A DNA stretch of 64,000 nucleotides from the NCBI RefSeq assembly GCF_001027285.1, contig NZ_CP011509.1:12362501-12426500 (forward strand). Reading direction: 5' to 3'. The notes beneath the pieces are model-generated. The model was given only the letters and a program-made list of their open reading frames with translations. It did no database searches and was not told the origin of the DNA. Positions 17,793 through 26,517 of this stretch are shown here, piece by piece. Position numbers and translations under genes: made by a program. The DNA comes from Archangium gephyra. Lineage in GTDB: Bacteria; Myxococcota; Myxococcia; Myxococcales; Myxococcaceae. Position 1 is the first letter of the stretch; the number at the start of each line of letters is the position of its first letter.

Positions 17793-19097
17793 TCAGGACG
17801 CCACCTTGACGGAGCCCCCCACCGGGAACTCCAGGCGCAGGCGCGCGCCCCCCTCTTCCCGGTTCTCCGCCACCAGCGAGCCCCCGCATTGCTCCACCAG
17901 CTCTCGCGACAGGGCCAGCCCCAGCCCCGTCCCCTTCTCCGGGCCCTTCGTCGTGAAGAAGGTCTCGAAGAGCCGGGGCAGCACGTGCGGGGGAAAGCCC
18001 GGACCGTTGTCCTCCACCCGCAGGACGACCCGCGCGCCCTCGCACACGCCGATGATGCGCACCTCGGAGCCCTCGCGGCCTCGCGCCTCCAGCGCATCCC
18101 CCGCGTTCACCAGCAGGTTGAGCAGCACCTGCGCCAGCCTCCGGCGCACGGCCAGCACCGGCGGCAGATCCTCCGGAATGTCCACCTCCAGCCGGGCCAC
18201 GTGCTGGAGCCGCAGCCGGGCAATCCGCACCGCGTCGCTCACCACGTCCGCCACCGCGCACTCGGTGGGCTCCTCGGTGTCCATGCGCGAGAAGCCCCTC
18301 AGGTCCCCGATGATCTGCCGCACCCGCTCCACGCCGGTGCGCGTCTCGCGGAACACCTCCGCCAGCTCCTCCCGCGAGGCCCGCCGGGGCTCCGCCAACA
18401 CCTCCCGCTCCAGGTAGTCGAGGTTGGCGCCGATGAAGGCCACCGGGTTGTTGATTTCATGCATCACGCTCGCCGCGAGCTGCCCGATGGTGGCCAGCTT
18501 CTCCGAGTGGGCCCGGCGGCGCTCACTGATGGCGAGCGACTCGAGGGCCTCGCGGCGCGCGCGCTCCAGCCGGCCCTCGTTCTCCGCCCGCTGGGCCTTG
18601 CGGAACTCACTGGCCCCATACGCTCCGACGAGCGTCACCGTCACCACGATGCCGACCCACAGCAGCACCTGGGACATCGGGCGACCCGCCATCCACAGCA
18701 TGCCCCCGGCCCCCGCGCTGCACAGGGCGCCCGAGAGCATGACCGGGAGCGTGTCCTGCGGATAGATGAGACACAGGATGAGCGGGAGGCAGGGAAAGAG
18801 GTGGAAGTACGCGCCGTCACTGCCCCCCGCCACGAGCACCAGACCGATGAAGCAGAGGCTGCCGGCCACGCACTGGAAGGTCGTGTGCAGGCGCATCGAC
18901 GACGCGGAGTGCTCGTCCATCCGCAACGCGGAGAGGGCCACGCACAGGGCCCAGACGACACGCAGGACGAGCGCCGGGAGTCCAGGCCCCACGGCGAGGA
19001 CATCCAACACGTATTGGGACAGGAGCGCCGGGGCCAGCCAGAGCAACATCTTCCGGCGGGGCCCCCACTCGCCGGACGCCGCCACCTCAGGCGTCAC
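17793..19097 (-). CDS. Membrane histidine kinase (orphan)
   Basis: About 434 residues from GTG 19097. Five to six helices fill the N-terminal half (MLLWLAPALLSQYVLDVLAVG through VLLWVGIVVTVTLVGAYGASE), then a short coiled coil (QRAENEGRLERARREALESL), a HisKA H-box (SVMHEINNPVAFIGANLDYL) and HATPase boxes N (LLVNAGDALEARG), G1 (VEDNGPGFP), F (ETFFTT) and G2 (GTGLGLALSREL). It autophosphorylates on the H-box histidine. No response regulator is adjacent. A GTG at 19226 would add 43 low-complexity residues and lies inside the hairpin after the kelch gene, so 19097 is preferred, though its ribosome site is weak. Confidence 0.85.
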   Translation of the reverse strand: MTPEVAASGEWGPRRKMLLWLAPALLSQYVLDVLAVGPGLPALVLRVVWALCVALSALRMDEHSASSMRLHTTFQCVAGSLCFIGLVLVAGGSDGAYFHLFPCLPLILCLIYPQDTLPVMLSGALCSAGAGGMLWMAGRPMSQVLLWVGIVVTVTLVGAYGASEFRKAQRAENEGRLERARREALESLAISERRRAHSEKLATIGQLAASVMHEINNPVAFIGANLDYLEREVLAEPRRASREELAEVFRETRTGVERVRQIIGDLRGFSRMDTEEPTECAVADVVSDAVRIARLRLQHVARLEVDIPEDLPPVLAVRRRLAQVLLNLLVNAGDALEARGREGSEVRIIGVCEGARVVLRVEDNGPGFPPHVLPRLFETFFTTKGPEKGTGLGLALSRELVEQCGGSLVAENREEGGARLRLEFPVGGSVKVAS

Positions 19098-19212
19098 GGG
19101 CAACGGCCCGGCCTGCTCCGGAAGCGTCGAAGATGGTGGATCGAGGGGGGGCAACGCCCTCCATCGTAACCCGTTCCCGCCTCCCGGTCCGAGCCCCGCC
19201 CTTCCGCGAAGG

Positions 19213-19240
19213 CGGAAGCGGAGCACCGGCCCCGCTTCCG
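19213..19240 (-). terminator. Hairpin after the kelch gene
   Basis: Perfect 9-bp arms CGGAAGCGG / CCGCTTCCG starting 4 bp after the kelch stop. No T-run follows. Probably a terminator or processing signal between the kelch and kinase genes. Confidence 0.5.
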
Positions 19241-19244
19241 TGCC

Positions 19245-20498
19245 TCACCGCCGGGTGAAGGCGAGGTCCTCCTCGTCGAACACGCCGCAGCCCTCGGCGG
19301 CGCACGCAGGCATCGCCGTGCACGGCCCACACTCCAGCGTCCCGCCGCACCCGTCCGGCACCGCGCCACACGTCGCCTCGCACGTCAGCGGCGTGCACAC
19401 GCCCGGATCATACCGCTCGCTCGTGGCCAGCGTGCCCTCCAGGTCGTTGGAGCCTCCCACCACCAGCACCGCTCCGTCCTCCAGCGGCACCAGCCCCGCT
19501 CCCCTCCGCGCCTCCCACAGCGACGGCTCCACGCTCCACGTGTCCGACACCGGATCGTAGCTCTCCACCGACGCGAGCGAGCCCGACATCACGTGGAAGC
19601 CCCCCACCACCAGCACCCGCCCCTCGGGCGTCACCAGTGCCCCGTGCGCCTCGCGCGGCATCGCCGGCGGCGCCGCCAGCTTCCACTCGCCCCGCCTCGG
19701 GTCGAACAGTTCCGCCGTGGCCGCCGCGCGCGACGTCGTGCCGCCCACCACCAGCACCCGCCCGTCCGGCAGCACCGTCACCGTGTGCCCCGAGCGGTGC
19801 GTTCCCGCCGCGCCTCCCACCGGGCCCGCCTTCGTCCACTGACCGCTCGCGGGCTCGTACAGCTCCGCCTGCAGCCCGCTCACGAAGAGCACCTGGCCGT
19901 TGCCCAGCACCACGCCCGTCTGCGCCCCGGCGCGCGCCGACACCGGCGCTCCCGTGCGCGTCCACTCGCCCGTCGCCGGATCGAACAGCTCCGCCGAGCG
20001 CACCGGGTGCCGGTCCACGTCGAAGCCGCCCGCCACCAGCACGCGCCCGTCCGGCAGCAGCACCGCCGCGGGCTCGTTGCGCGCCTCGCTCATGTCCCGC
20101 ACCGCCGTCCACCGGCCCGTGCCCGGGTCGAACACCTCCGCGCTCGCCAGCGCGCCGAAGGAAGCCGAGAACGTGCCACCGGCCACCAGCACGCGCCCGT
20201 CCGCCAACCGCACCGCCGCGTGGTTGCGCCGCGCCGTGCGCATCGCGCCCATGGCGTACCACTCGCCCGTCTCCGGCTCGTATACCTCGCTGCTCGACAG
20301 CGTGCGGCTGCCGTCATGTCCACCCGCGGCCAGCACCCGCCCGTCCGCCAGCGCCACCCACGGCAGCAGCTTGCGCGGCGTGCTCAGCTCCCGGGACACC
20401 ATCCCCTGCTCCAGCCCCTCCGGCGGCGGCGCCGAGCTGCAGGAGAACACCATCGTGAAGAGCGCCAGCATGGCGCAGGACGTCGAAACCCTTTTCAT
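19245..20498 (-). CDS. Seven-bladed kelch-type propeller surface lipoprotein
   Basis: A 417-residue exported protein. The signal MKRVSTSCAMLALFTMVFSCSS probably ends at a lipid-modified Cys. Seven kelch/galactose-oxidase-like blades each carry the LxDGRVLVxGG core (LADGRVLAAGG, LADGRVLVAGG, LPDGRVLVAGG, LGNGQVLFVSG, LPDGRVLVVGG, TPEGRVLVVGG, LEDGAVLVVGG) followed by ExxDPxTGxW. The end is a compact Cys-rich segment (CTPLTCEATCGAVPDGCGG ... CGPC), a myxobacterial stalk-like motif. No copper-radical oxidase residues are evident, so a binding or adhesion role is likelier than catalysis. AAGGG precedes the ATG closely. Confidence 0.85.
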   Translation of the reverse strand: MKRVSTSCAMLALFTMVFSCSSAPPPEGLEQGMVSRELSTPRKLLPWVALADGRVLAAGGHDGSRTLSSSEVYEPETGEWYAMGAMRTARRNHAAVRLADGRVLVAGGTFSASFGALASAEVFDPGTGRWTAVRDMSEARNEPAAVLLPDGRVLVAGGFDVDRHPVRSAELFDPATGEWTRTGAPVSARAGAQTGVVLGNGQVLFVSGLQAELYEPASGQWTKAGPVGGAAGTHRSGHTVTVLPDGRVLVVGGTTSRAAATAELFDPRRGEWKLAAPPAMPREAHGALVTPEGRVLVVGGFHVMSGSLASVESYDPVSDTWSVEPSLWEARRGAGLVPLEDGAVLVVGGSNDLEGTLATSERYDPGVCTPLTCEATCGAVPDGCGGTLECGPCTAMPACAAEGCGVFDEEDLAFTRR

Positions 20499-20640
20499 GA
20501 CCCTTCCCACTCCGTTCCGAGAAGGACGGGTCTACACGCCGGGTCTGACATTCCCGGCGCCGGATTCCTCCATGATTCCCAGGGGTTATCGTCCTGTGTG
20601 TGACAGACCTGTCAGGTGGGGCGCGGCAGGTGCCGCACCC

Positions 20641-20680
20641 CGTCATGGGCCCGTCATGGCCGCGTCATGGGCCGCGTCAG
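20641..20680. promoter_or_regulatory. Phased direct repeats CGTCATGG upstream of the kelch gene
   Basis: CGTCATGG starts at 20641, 20652 and 20663 (11-bp period, about one helical turn), with a partial fourth unit at 20675. Nearby, TGACAG-AC-CTGTCA at 20601-20614 is an inverted repeat. Both lie 100-180 bp upstream of the kelch start codon. The last units overlap the stop of the gene at 20677. A regulator-binding array is possible but not proven. Confidence 0.35.
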
Positions 20681-20988
20681 AGGCCGGAGTGGGAGGCCTC
20701 CCCGTCCTCCACGTTCACCGGCTCGGAGTCCATGCCGTGGTGGTGGCGCGGCGGCAGCGCTCCGCCATCGTCGTCCTCCAGCTTCAACAGGTGCGGGGTG
20801 CGCTCCAGGTACAGCTCGCCATCGCGCGCGTAGCGCACGTCCGAGAACTCCACGAGGAACTCGTCGCGCGACAACAGGCGCGGCTCGAGCTCGAAGTGCG
20901 TCTCGCCCACCGCGCGCACGCGGCCCACCTTGCGCCCCTCCATGTCCCGCACCACCATGCCTTCGCGAACCTCGTCCTGCACCACCAT
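20677..20988 (-). CDS. DUF2171/PRC-barrel-like small protein
   Basis: A 103-residue soluble protein: MVVQDEVREGMVVRDMEGRKVGRVRAVGETHFELEPRL, then FLVEFSDVRYARDGELYLERTPHLL. The motif 'G-M-V-V-x-D-x-x-G-x-K-V-G' and the beta-rich remainder match DUF2171/PRC-barrel-like modules, small beta-barrels that bind RNA or other proteins. The tail is acidic and His-rich (DDDGG ... PPRHHHG). The start is fixed by GAGGAGG 5 nt before the ATG; the longer frame is low complexity. The molecular function is unknown. Confidence 0.72.
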   Translation of the reverse strand: MVVQDEVREGMVVRDMEGRKVGRVRAVGETHFELEPRLLSRDEFLVEFSDVRYARDGELYLERTPHLLKLEDDDGGALPPRHHHGMDSEPVNVEDGEASHSGL

Positions 20989-21208
20989 GGCGTCCTCCTC
21001 GCGAGCCCCCGGGCCCTCCCGCCCCGGAGCACATCCCTTCTGAGTGGGGAACACCCGGCCCGGCGGCAAGCCCCGGCGGCTGGCAGGAAGAGCGGCCCTG
21101 GAGTCAGGGGGTGGCTGCACTGCCCGGCGCACGTGCGGAAGCCAGTCCTCCAGGGCTCGCGGGGCGCGCGGTGCCTAACGTTCCTCCGAATGAGAGGAGG
21201 AGGCCGCC

Positions 21209-21406
21209 ATGCTCCTGGAACTGACCGCCGTCGAGGCCCGTGAGCTCAAGGAAGTCCTCGACTCGTCGCTGCGCAAGCTGCTCGATGAGATCGCCCACTC
21301 CGACCACCGCGCCTACCGCGAGATGTTGCAGGCGCGCTATGCCCGGCTCGAACAGCTCAACCACCGGCTGGACACGTCCGTGGAGACCGACCAGGTCTAC
21401 GCCTGA
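21209..21406 (+). CDS. Small helical hypothetical protein
   Basis: A 65-residue, highly charged, all-helical protein (ELTAVEARELKEVLDSSLRKLLDEIAHSDHRAYREMLQARYARLEQLNHRLD), probably a helical hairpin or coiled coil. The heptad-like leucines and strong GAGGAGG ribosome site make it a convincing gene despite its size. There is no signal peptide or membrane segment. Similar small proteins occur in myxobacterial genomes without assigned roles. Confidence 0.75.
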   Translation: MLLELTAVEARELKEVLDSSLRKLLDEIAHSDHRAYREMLQARYARLEQLNHRLDTSVETDQVYA

Positions 21407-21545
21407 GTCCCGGCCCGTGCGCTCCGGGCCCGGGGTCCCTCAACGGCGTCCGTGAGGCCGTAAAACACGCGCCCCACGGCATGGAGAGGGGGCCCCGTCG
21501 CCCGGCTCGAAACGTGCGCACGTTCTGGACGTCCGGCATGCTTGG

Positions 21546-23741
21546 GTGCACGTGACGACTCCGGCCGCCCCCATCCGCTTCCTGCTCTCCCCGTCGCTGG
21601 GGGAGGTGAAGGAGCATGTGCGGGCCGAGCTCTTCAGCCGGGCACTCACCCAGCGGCTGGGCCGCCCGGTGGTGGTGGAGCTCGCTCCCTCGTACGAGGC
21701 GCTGGAGAGGGAGCTGGCGGAGGGCCGGGTGGACCTGGCGTGGGCCACGGCCGAGCAGTGCACCGCCTTCGAGCCCCAGGCCCGCGCGGTGCTGCGCGCC
21801 GTGCGCGCGGGGCTCTGGTACTACCACGCGGCCCTGGTGTGCCGGGCGGACGCACCGCTCACGCTGGGGACGTTGAAGGGGACGCGCGCCGCGTGGGTGG
21901 CCCCGCGCTCCACCGGCGGCTACCTCATGGCCGTGCGCCACCTGACGGCCCGGGGGCTGTCCGTGGCGGACACCTTCTCCGCGCAGCGCTTCCACGGCAC
22001 GTACCGCAAGGCCCTGCTGGCGGTACTGGCGGGGGAGGCGGACGTGGCCGCCATCTACTCGAGCCACCCGGAGGAGAACACGGTGCGCGCCTACCTGGCC
22101 GAGCACGTGGGCGCCGACGAGCGCAAGCTCATCCCCTTCGAGTTCACCGGGCCCTCGCCCGCCGACGGGCTCATCTTCACCCACCGCATGCCGGAGGCGG
22201 ACGTGACGGCGCTCGTCTCCGTGCTCACCACGCTGGCGGGCAGCGGCGCGGGGCTGGAGCCGCTGCTGGGCCTCTTCGACAGCGAGGGCTTCGTCCTGGC
22301 CTCCACGCCCCGTCCGCCAACGCCCCGGACGGCACGGCGCGCGGAATACCTCGCGGTGGACCTGGACGGGCAGGAGCGGTGCATGCGGCTGTGGACGCCC
22401 ACGGGGGTGGCCTTCGGCCGGGACGTGCGCCAGGCGGAGGGGCGGCCGTTGGAGGCGGTGCTGGGGCCCGAGGCGGCGGCGGCACTGGTGGCGCTCGCGC
22501 GCGCCGCGCGGCACAGCGGTGTGGGCGGCCGGGTGGAGTACCGCCTGGAGGTGGAGGGCGAGACGCGCTGGTACGCGGCCGAGGCCACGGTGCGCGCGCC
22601 GGCCACGGAGATGGCGAGCCCCACCACGGCGCTGCTGGTGCGGGACGTGACGGAGCTGCGCGCGCTGGAGGCGGAGCTGTACCGGCTGGCCTCCTTCCCG
22701 CTGCTGCACCCGGAGCCGATGCTGGAGCTGGGCCCGGGCGGTGAGTTGCACTACGCCAACCCGGCGGCGCACACGGCGTTTCCGGATCTGCTGGTGCGCG
22801 GGGTGGGGCACCCGCTGGTGGAGGCGGCCCAGGCGTGGGCGAAGCGGGGCGCGGCGGTGGGCGAGTCGCCGCCGGTCGTGCAGCTGGGCGGCCGGCATTG
22901 GGAGCTATCGGTATCGCCGCTGGTGGACCCGGAGGGCTTGCGCGTCTTCGCCAAGAACGTGACGGCACGCAAGCAGATGGAGGCGCAGCTCTTCAAGGCG
23001 GACCGGATGGCGGCGCTGGGCTCGCTGGCGGCGGCGGTGGGCCACGAGATGAACAACCCCCTGGCCTTCATGGTGGCCAACCTCGGCTTCGCGCGCGAGG
23101 AGCTGGCGCGGCTGAAGGCGGCGCTGAGCGAGGAGGGCCACGCGCTGGCCGGGGACGTGGACGACATGCTGGAGGCGCTGAGCGAGGCGACGGACGGCGC
23201 GGACCGGCTCAAGGGAATCGTGCAGGATTTGAGGCTGCTGTCGCGCGCGCCGCCGGAGCACCGCGAGACGGTGGAGGTGGTGCCGGCGCTGGAGCACGCG
23301 CTGGGCCTGGTGCGGGGCGAGCTGCGCCACCGGGCGAGGCTGGAGAAGGACTTCCGGCCGGTGCCGCGGGTGGAGGGCGACGAGGCGCGGCTGGTGCAGG
23401 TGTTCGTGAGCCTGATGCTCAACGCGGTCCAGGCGATGAACGAGCTGGACGCGACCCGCAACGTGCTGCGGGTGTCCACGTACACGGGCCCGGCGGGCGA
23501 GGTGGTGGTGCAGGTGCAGGACACGGGCGTGGGCATGCCGGCGGAGGTGCTGGCGCGCCTCTTCGAGCCCTTCTTCACCACGCGCCCGGCGAGCACGGGC
23601 CTCGGGCTGTCGGTGAGCCACGCCATCGTGACGAGCCTGGGCGGCACGCTGCGCGCCGAGAGCCGCGAGGGCGTGGGCACCACCCTCACCGTCATCCTCC
23701 CGGCCGCCCCGCCCTCGCCCTCCGGAAGAAGTACGGAGTGA
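21546..23741 (+). CDS. Cytosolic histidine kinase with PhnD/SBP-like sensor and PAS domain
   Basis: A 731-residue protein. Residues about 8-260 resemble a phosphonate/ABC substrate-binding protein (IRFLLSPSLGEVKEHVRAELFSRALTQRL, YEALERELAEGRVDLAWATAEQC, FHGTYRKALLAVLAGEADVAAIYSSH). Two PAS-like segments follow (about 275-375 and 380-470), then HisKA (AAVGHEMNNPLAFMVANL) and HATPase (LMLNAVQAMNELD, DTGVGMP, FFTTRPASTGLGLSVS). No signal peptide or membrane helix is visible, so the binding domain should face the cytoplasm, unlike periplasmic relatives. The start is GTG 21546 or 21552. The last residues (PSPSGRSTE) and the stop come from a half copy of the repeat family. Confidence 0.85.
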   Translation: MHVTTPAAPIRFLLSPSLGEVKEHVRAELFSRALTQRLGRPVVVELAPSYEALERELAEGRVDLAWATAEQCTAFEPQARAVLRAVRAGLWYYHAALVCRADAPLTLGTLKGTRAAWVAPRSTGGYLMAVRHLTARGLSVADTFSAQRFHGTYRKALLAVLAGEADVAAIYSSHPEENTVRAYLAEHVGADERKLIPFEFTGPSPADGLIFTHRMPEADVTALVSVLTTLAGSGAGLEPLLGLFDSEGFVLASTPRPPTPRTARRAEYLAVDLDGQERCMRLWTPTGVAFGRDVRQAEGRPLEAVLGPEAAAALVALARAARHSGVGGRVEYRLEVEGETRWYAAEATVRAPATEMASPTTALLVRDVTELRALEAELYRLASFPLLHPEPMLELGPGGELHYANPAAHTAFPDLLVRGVGHPLVEAAQAWAKRGAAVGESPPVVQLGGRHWELSVSPLVDPEGLRVFAKNVTARKQMEAQLFKADRMAALGSLAAAVGHEMNNPLAFMVANLGFAREELARLKAALSEEGHALAGDVDDMLEALSEATDGADRLKGIVQDLRLLSRAPPEHRETVEVVPALEHALGLVRGELRHRARLEKDFRPVPRVEGDEARLVQVFVSLMLNAVQAMNELDATRNVLRVSTYTGPAGEVVVQVQDTGVGMPAEVLARLFEPFFTTRPASTGLGLSVSHAIVTSLGGTLRAESREGVGTTLTVILPAAPPSPSGRSTE

Positions 23742-23745
23742 GGTT
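23712..23745 (+). repeat. Half copy of the dispersed repeat at the end of the histidine kinase gene
   Basis: It matches the half element at the cheB end at about 28 of 34 positions and is read in the same frame: PSPSGR followed by SerThrGlu and TGA in GGAGTGAGG. It also reaches the stop of the convergent GST gene. Confidence 0.6.
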
Positions 23746-24399
23746 CTAGGACGGCGCGTTCCGGGCGAAGGGCGCCAGGTGGTCGGCCATCGCCTTCTGG
23801 AATGCCGGCCGCGCATCGCACCGCTTGACGTAGGCCTCGAGCGCCGGGAACTCCGCGAGCAGCTCCGTGTGCCGCAGGATGCGCAGCACCTCCGTCATGA
23901 GCAGGTCCCCCGCGGTGAAGCGCTCCTCGAGGTACTCCCGCCCCTCCATCCACTTCCCCAGCTCCGCCAGACGGGTCCTCACCGCCTCGACCACCTGGGG
24001 CCGGTGCTGCTTCACCCAGTCCTCCCCGGCGTGGAACAGATCCAGCCCGGCGAGGTTCTGGATCGGCGGCTCCATCGTGTTCAGCGCCGCGAACATCCAC
24101 GTCTTCGCACGCGCCCGGGCCTTCGGCTCGGAGGGCAGCAGCACCTCGGAGCGCTCGGCGATGTGCAGCACGATGGCTCCGGACTCGAACAGCACCAGCC
24201 CGTCCTCCTCGTAGGCCGGCACCTGCCCGAAGGGCTGGAAGCCACGATAGTGCTCGGTCTGCTGGTCCTCCGGTCCGATCAGCCACTCCTCATAGGGAAG
24301 CCCTGCCTCCTCGAGCGCCCAGCGCACGCGGAACTCGCGCACCAGCCCCTGGGCGAAAGGGGGTACCCAGCGGAATGCGCTCACCCGGATCCTGCTCAT
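23746..24399 (-). CDS. Glutathione S-transferase family protein
   Basis: A 217-residue cytosolic GST. The N-terminal thioredoxin-like domain (1-80) includes LVREFRVRWALEEAGLPYEEWLIG, the cis-proline loop (FGQVPAYEEDG) and the glutathione-binding FESGAIVLHIAE. The helical domain follows, with FTAGDLLMTEVLRIL in the N-capping position (the usual Asp is present). It conjugates glutathione or another thiol to electrophiles; the substrate cannot be told from sequence. GAGAGG lies 8 nt upstream of the ATG at 24399. Divergent from the amidase gene by 77 bp; convergent with the kinase, 4 bp apart. Confidence 0.9.
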   Translation of the reverse strand: MSRIRVSAFRWVPPFAQGLVREFRVRWALEEAGLPYEEWLIGPEDQQTEHYRGFQPFGQVPAYEEDGLVLFESGAIVLHIAERSEVLLPSEPKARARAKTWMFAALNTMEPPIQNLAGLDLFHAGEDWVKQHRPQVVEAVRTRLAELGKWMEGREYLEERFTAGDLLMTEVLRILRHTELLAEFPALEAYVKRCDARPAFQKAMADHLAPFARNAPS

Positions 24400-24476
24400 C
24401 CTGTCGTCCTCTCGCGTGAACCTCCCGGACAGGAGGCCCCGGGTGGATATCATCCGCGGCGAAGGGGAGGTGTCCC

Positions 24477-25877
24477 ATGACGGACCTGGCGTCTCTCGCC
24501 CGACTCGACGGCGTGGCGCAGGCGGAGCTGTGTGCCCGGAAAGAGGTCTCTCCGGCCGAGCTGCTCGACGCGTGCATGGCGCGCATCGACGCGTTGAATC
24601 CACTGTTGCGCGCCGTCGTCACGGTGGCGCGGGAGCAGCCCGCTCCCGCCAGGCCCGGGCCCTTCTCCGGGGTGCCCTTCCTGGTGAAGGACTCCACGCC
24701 ATGGCCGGGGCTGCGTTGGTCCATGGGCTCCCGGCTGTTCGCGGCCAACACCGCCCAACAACAGACACCCTACGGCAGGCGGCTCGCCGAGTCGGGCCTC
24801 GTGTGCGCCGGAAAGAGCGCGACGGCGGAGTTCGGCCTGCTCTTCAGCACCGAGACGTTGCTCGAGGGCGTGACGCACAACCCGTGGAACCTCTCCTGCT
24901 CGGCCACGGGCTCGTCCGGCGGCAGCGCGGTGGCCGTGGCCGCGGGGCTCGTACCCCTCGCGCACGCCAATGACGGCGGTGGTTCGCTCCGCGTTCCCGC
25001 CTCGGCCTGCGGTCTCTTCGGCTTCAAGCCGAGCCGGGGCCGCACCGTGCCCGCGGGCCTCGGCGGCTCGGACTTCGGGGACATGACGAGCGACCACTGC
25101 ATCAGCCGCTCGGTGCGAGACAGCGCGCTGTTCCTCTCCATCACCGAGGACCGCTCGAGCGGTACACCCGTGGGCTTCGTGCGCGAGCCCCTCTCCCGCC
25201 CGCTGCGCATCGCGACGTGGACCCGCACGGCGATGGGGATGGAGCCGGAGCCCCCGGTGCGCCGCGCCTACGATGAAGCGGTGGCGCTGCTCACCGGGCT
25301 CGGACACACCGTGGAGCTCATCGCGCCTCCGGACTTCGACAGTCCCGCGCTCGGCGAGGCGTTCCTGCTCGTCGCGGGAGCGGCCGTCGCGGGCATCGTC
25401 GAGAGCGTGGACCAGCGGCGGGACCTGCCCGTGCAACGCGACGAGCTGGAGCCGTACTCGTGGGCCCTGGCCGATGCCTTCCTCGCACGCGGGGCCGATG
25501 CGCTGCCCCGAGCGCGCGCCACCTTCGCCCAGGCGGTGCACGCCTATCAGCAAGCAACCCGAGGGTATGACGTGGTGCTCACGCCGACGCTCACCACCGT
25601 GCCGTGGCACCTCGGGCACCTCTCGCCGATTCTCGGACGGGAGGAGCTGGCCCGCCGCACGGCTCGGGCCATCGGGTACACCCCCCTCCACAACATCGCG
25701 GGCTGCCCGGCCATGTCCGTTCCCCTTCACTTCCCGGAGAACGGGCTGCCCATCGGCACCCACTTCGCCGCGGCCCCCGGGGCCGACGCGCTGCTCCTGG
25801 GCCTGGCGTACCAACTCGAGCAGGCGCGCCCGTGGAAGGATCGCTGGGCGCCCTACTCGATTCCCGCGCTCTTCTGA
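24477..25877 (+). CDS. Amidase (amidase signature family)
   Basis: A 466-residue amidase-signature enzyme with the Ser-cisSer-Lys triad: Lys in FLVKDSTPW (about 71), cis-Ser in the GSSGGSAVAVAAG motif and the nucleophile in ANDGGGSLRVPAS. The C-terminal region (YTPLHNIAGCPAMSVPLHF, GLPIGTHFAAAPGAD) resembles 6-aminohexanoate-cyclic-dimer hydrolase and related broad amidases more than GatA. It hydrolyses a C-N amide bond of an unknown substrate in the cytoplasm. There is no gatB or gatC nearby, which argues against a role in tRNA amidation. GGGGAGG precedes the ATG. Confidence 0.9.
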   Translation: MTDLASLARLDGVAQAELCARKEVSPAELLDACMARIDALNPLLRAVVTVAREQPAPARPGPFSGVPFLVKDSTPWPGLRWSMGSRLFAANTAQQQTPYGRRLAESGLVCAGKSATAEFGLLFSTETLLEGVTHNPWNLSCSATGSSGGSAVAVAAGLVPLAHANDGGGSLRVPASACGLFGFKPSRGRTVPAGLGGSDFGDMTSDHCISRSVRDSALFLSITEDRSSGTPVGFVREPLSRPLRIATWTRTAMGMEPEPPVRRAYDEAVALLTGLGHTVELIAPPDFDSPALGEAFLLVAGAAVAGIVESVDQRRDLPVQRDELEPYSWALADAFLARGADALPRARATFAQAVHAYQQATRGYDVVLTPTLTTVPWHLGHLSPILGREELARRTARAIGYTPLHNIAGCPAMSVPLHFPENGLPIGTHFAAAPGADALLLGLAYQLEQARPWKDRWAPYSIPALF

Positions 25878-25890
25878 GGCGCGCCGGAGG

Positions 25891-26358
25891 CTAACCGCCG
25901 ATGCGCACCCGCACCTGCACGTCCTGGCTCGGGTGCCCCTGGGTGAGGACCGGAACCGGCTCGGAGGTGCCAAAGGTCCTGCCCCCGCCCGTGATGCGTG
26001 CCCGCACCCCATAGGAGCCCTCGGGACGGATGCGCTCCGTGGGGACTCCCACCGAGAAGCGGATGGGCACCTGGCCCGGGCTGCTCCGGGTCCACGTTCC
26101 AATCACCGCCCCCTCGCCTCCCTCCGGCGCCACCTCCACCACCTCCACCAGGACCACGGCCTCCGGGCTGAGCGCGATGCGCTCCAGGTAGAACACGCTC
26201 CCCGTCACCTGGGTCTCCCCGGACTCGGGGGGGCGAGCGGCGGGCTCCTGCTTGTCCACGGGGGGCGCCGTCTCCACGGTGGGCCCCTGCGTCGTGGCGC
26301 ACGCGGCGAGGATGAAGGTGGCGAAGCATCCCGCGAGCACGGTGAGGCGACGAATCAT
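25891..26358 (-). CDS. YbaY-like lipoprotein
   Basis: A 155-residue lipoprotein: signal MIRRLTVLAGCFATFILAACATT with a lipobox (LAAC). The body is a single beta-sandwich of the YbaY/type III secretion lipoprotein-chaperone family: VTGSVFYLERIALSPEAVVLVEVVEV, PIRFSVGVPTERI and YGVRARITGGGRTFGTSEPVPVLTQG match the usual order. Family members are outer-membrane lipoproteins of unclear role. The ATG at 26358 was chosen because the signal peptide starts there. Confidence 0.85.
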   Translation of the reverse strand: MIRRLTVLAGCFATFILAACATTQGPTVETAPPVDKQEPAARPPESGETQVTGSVFYLERIALSPEAVVLVEVVEVAPEGGEGAVIGTWTRSSPGQVPIRFSVGVPTERIRPEGSYGVRARITGGGRTFGTSEPVPVLTQGHPSQDVQVRVRIGG

Positions 26359-26517
26359 GGCGAGTTCTCCCCTGCGGACGGTTCTGGGCATTCTCGGTCC
26401 GCGAGCATTTACTTTCCCGTGAATCAAGAAAAATTGGCGTATCAAGTTGACTGGGAATACCAGTGACTTCACAGTGAGCGGGCTTTACCACCCTCCCCCC
26501 GTTTCACCGAGGTCAGC

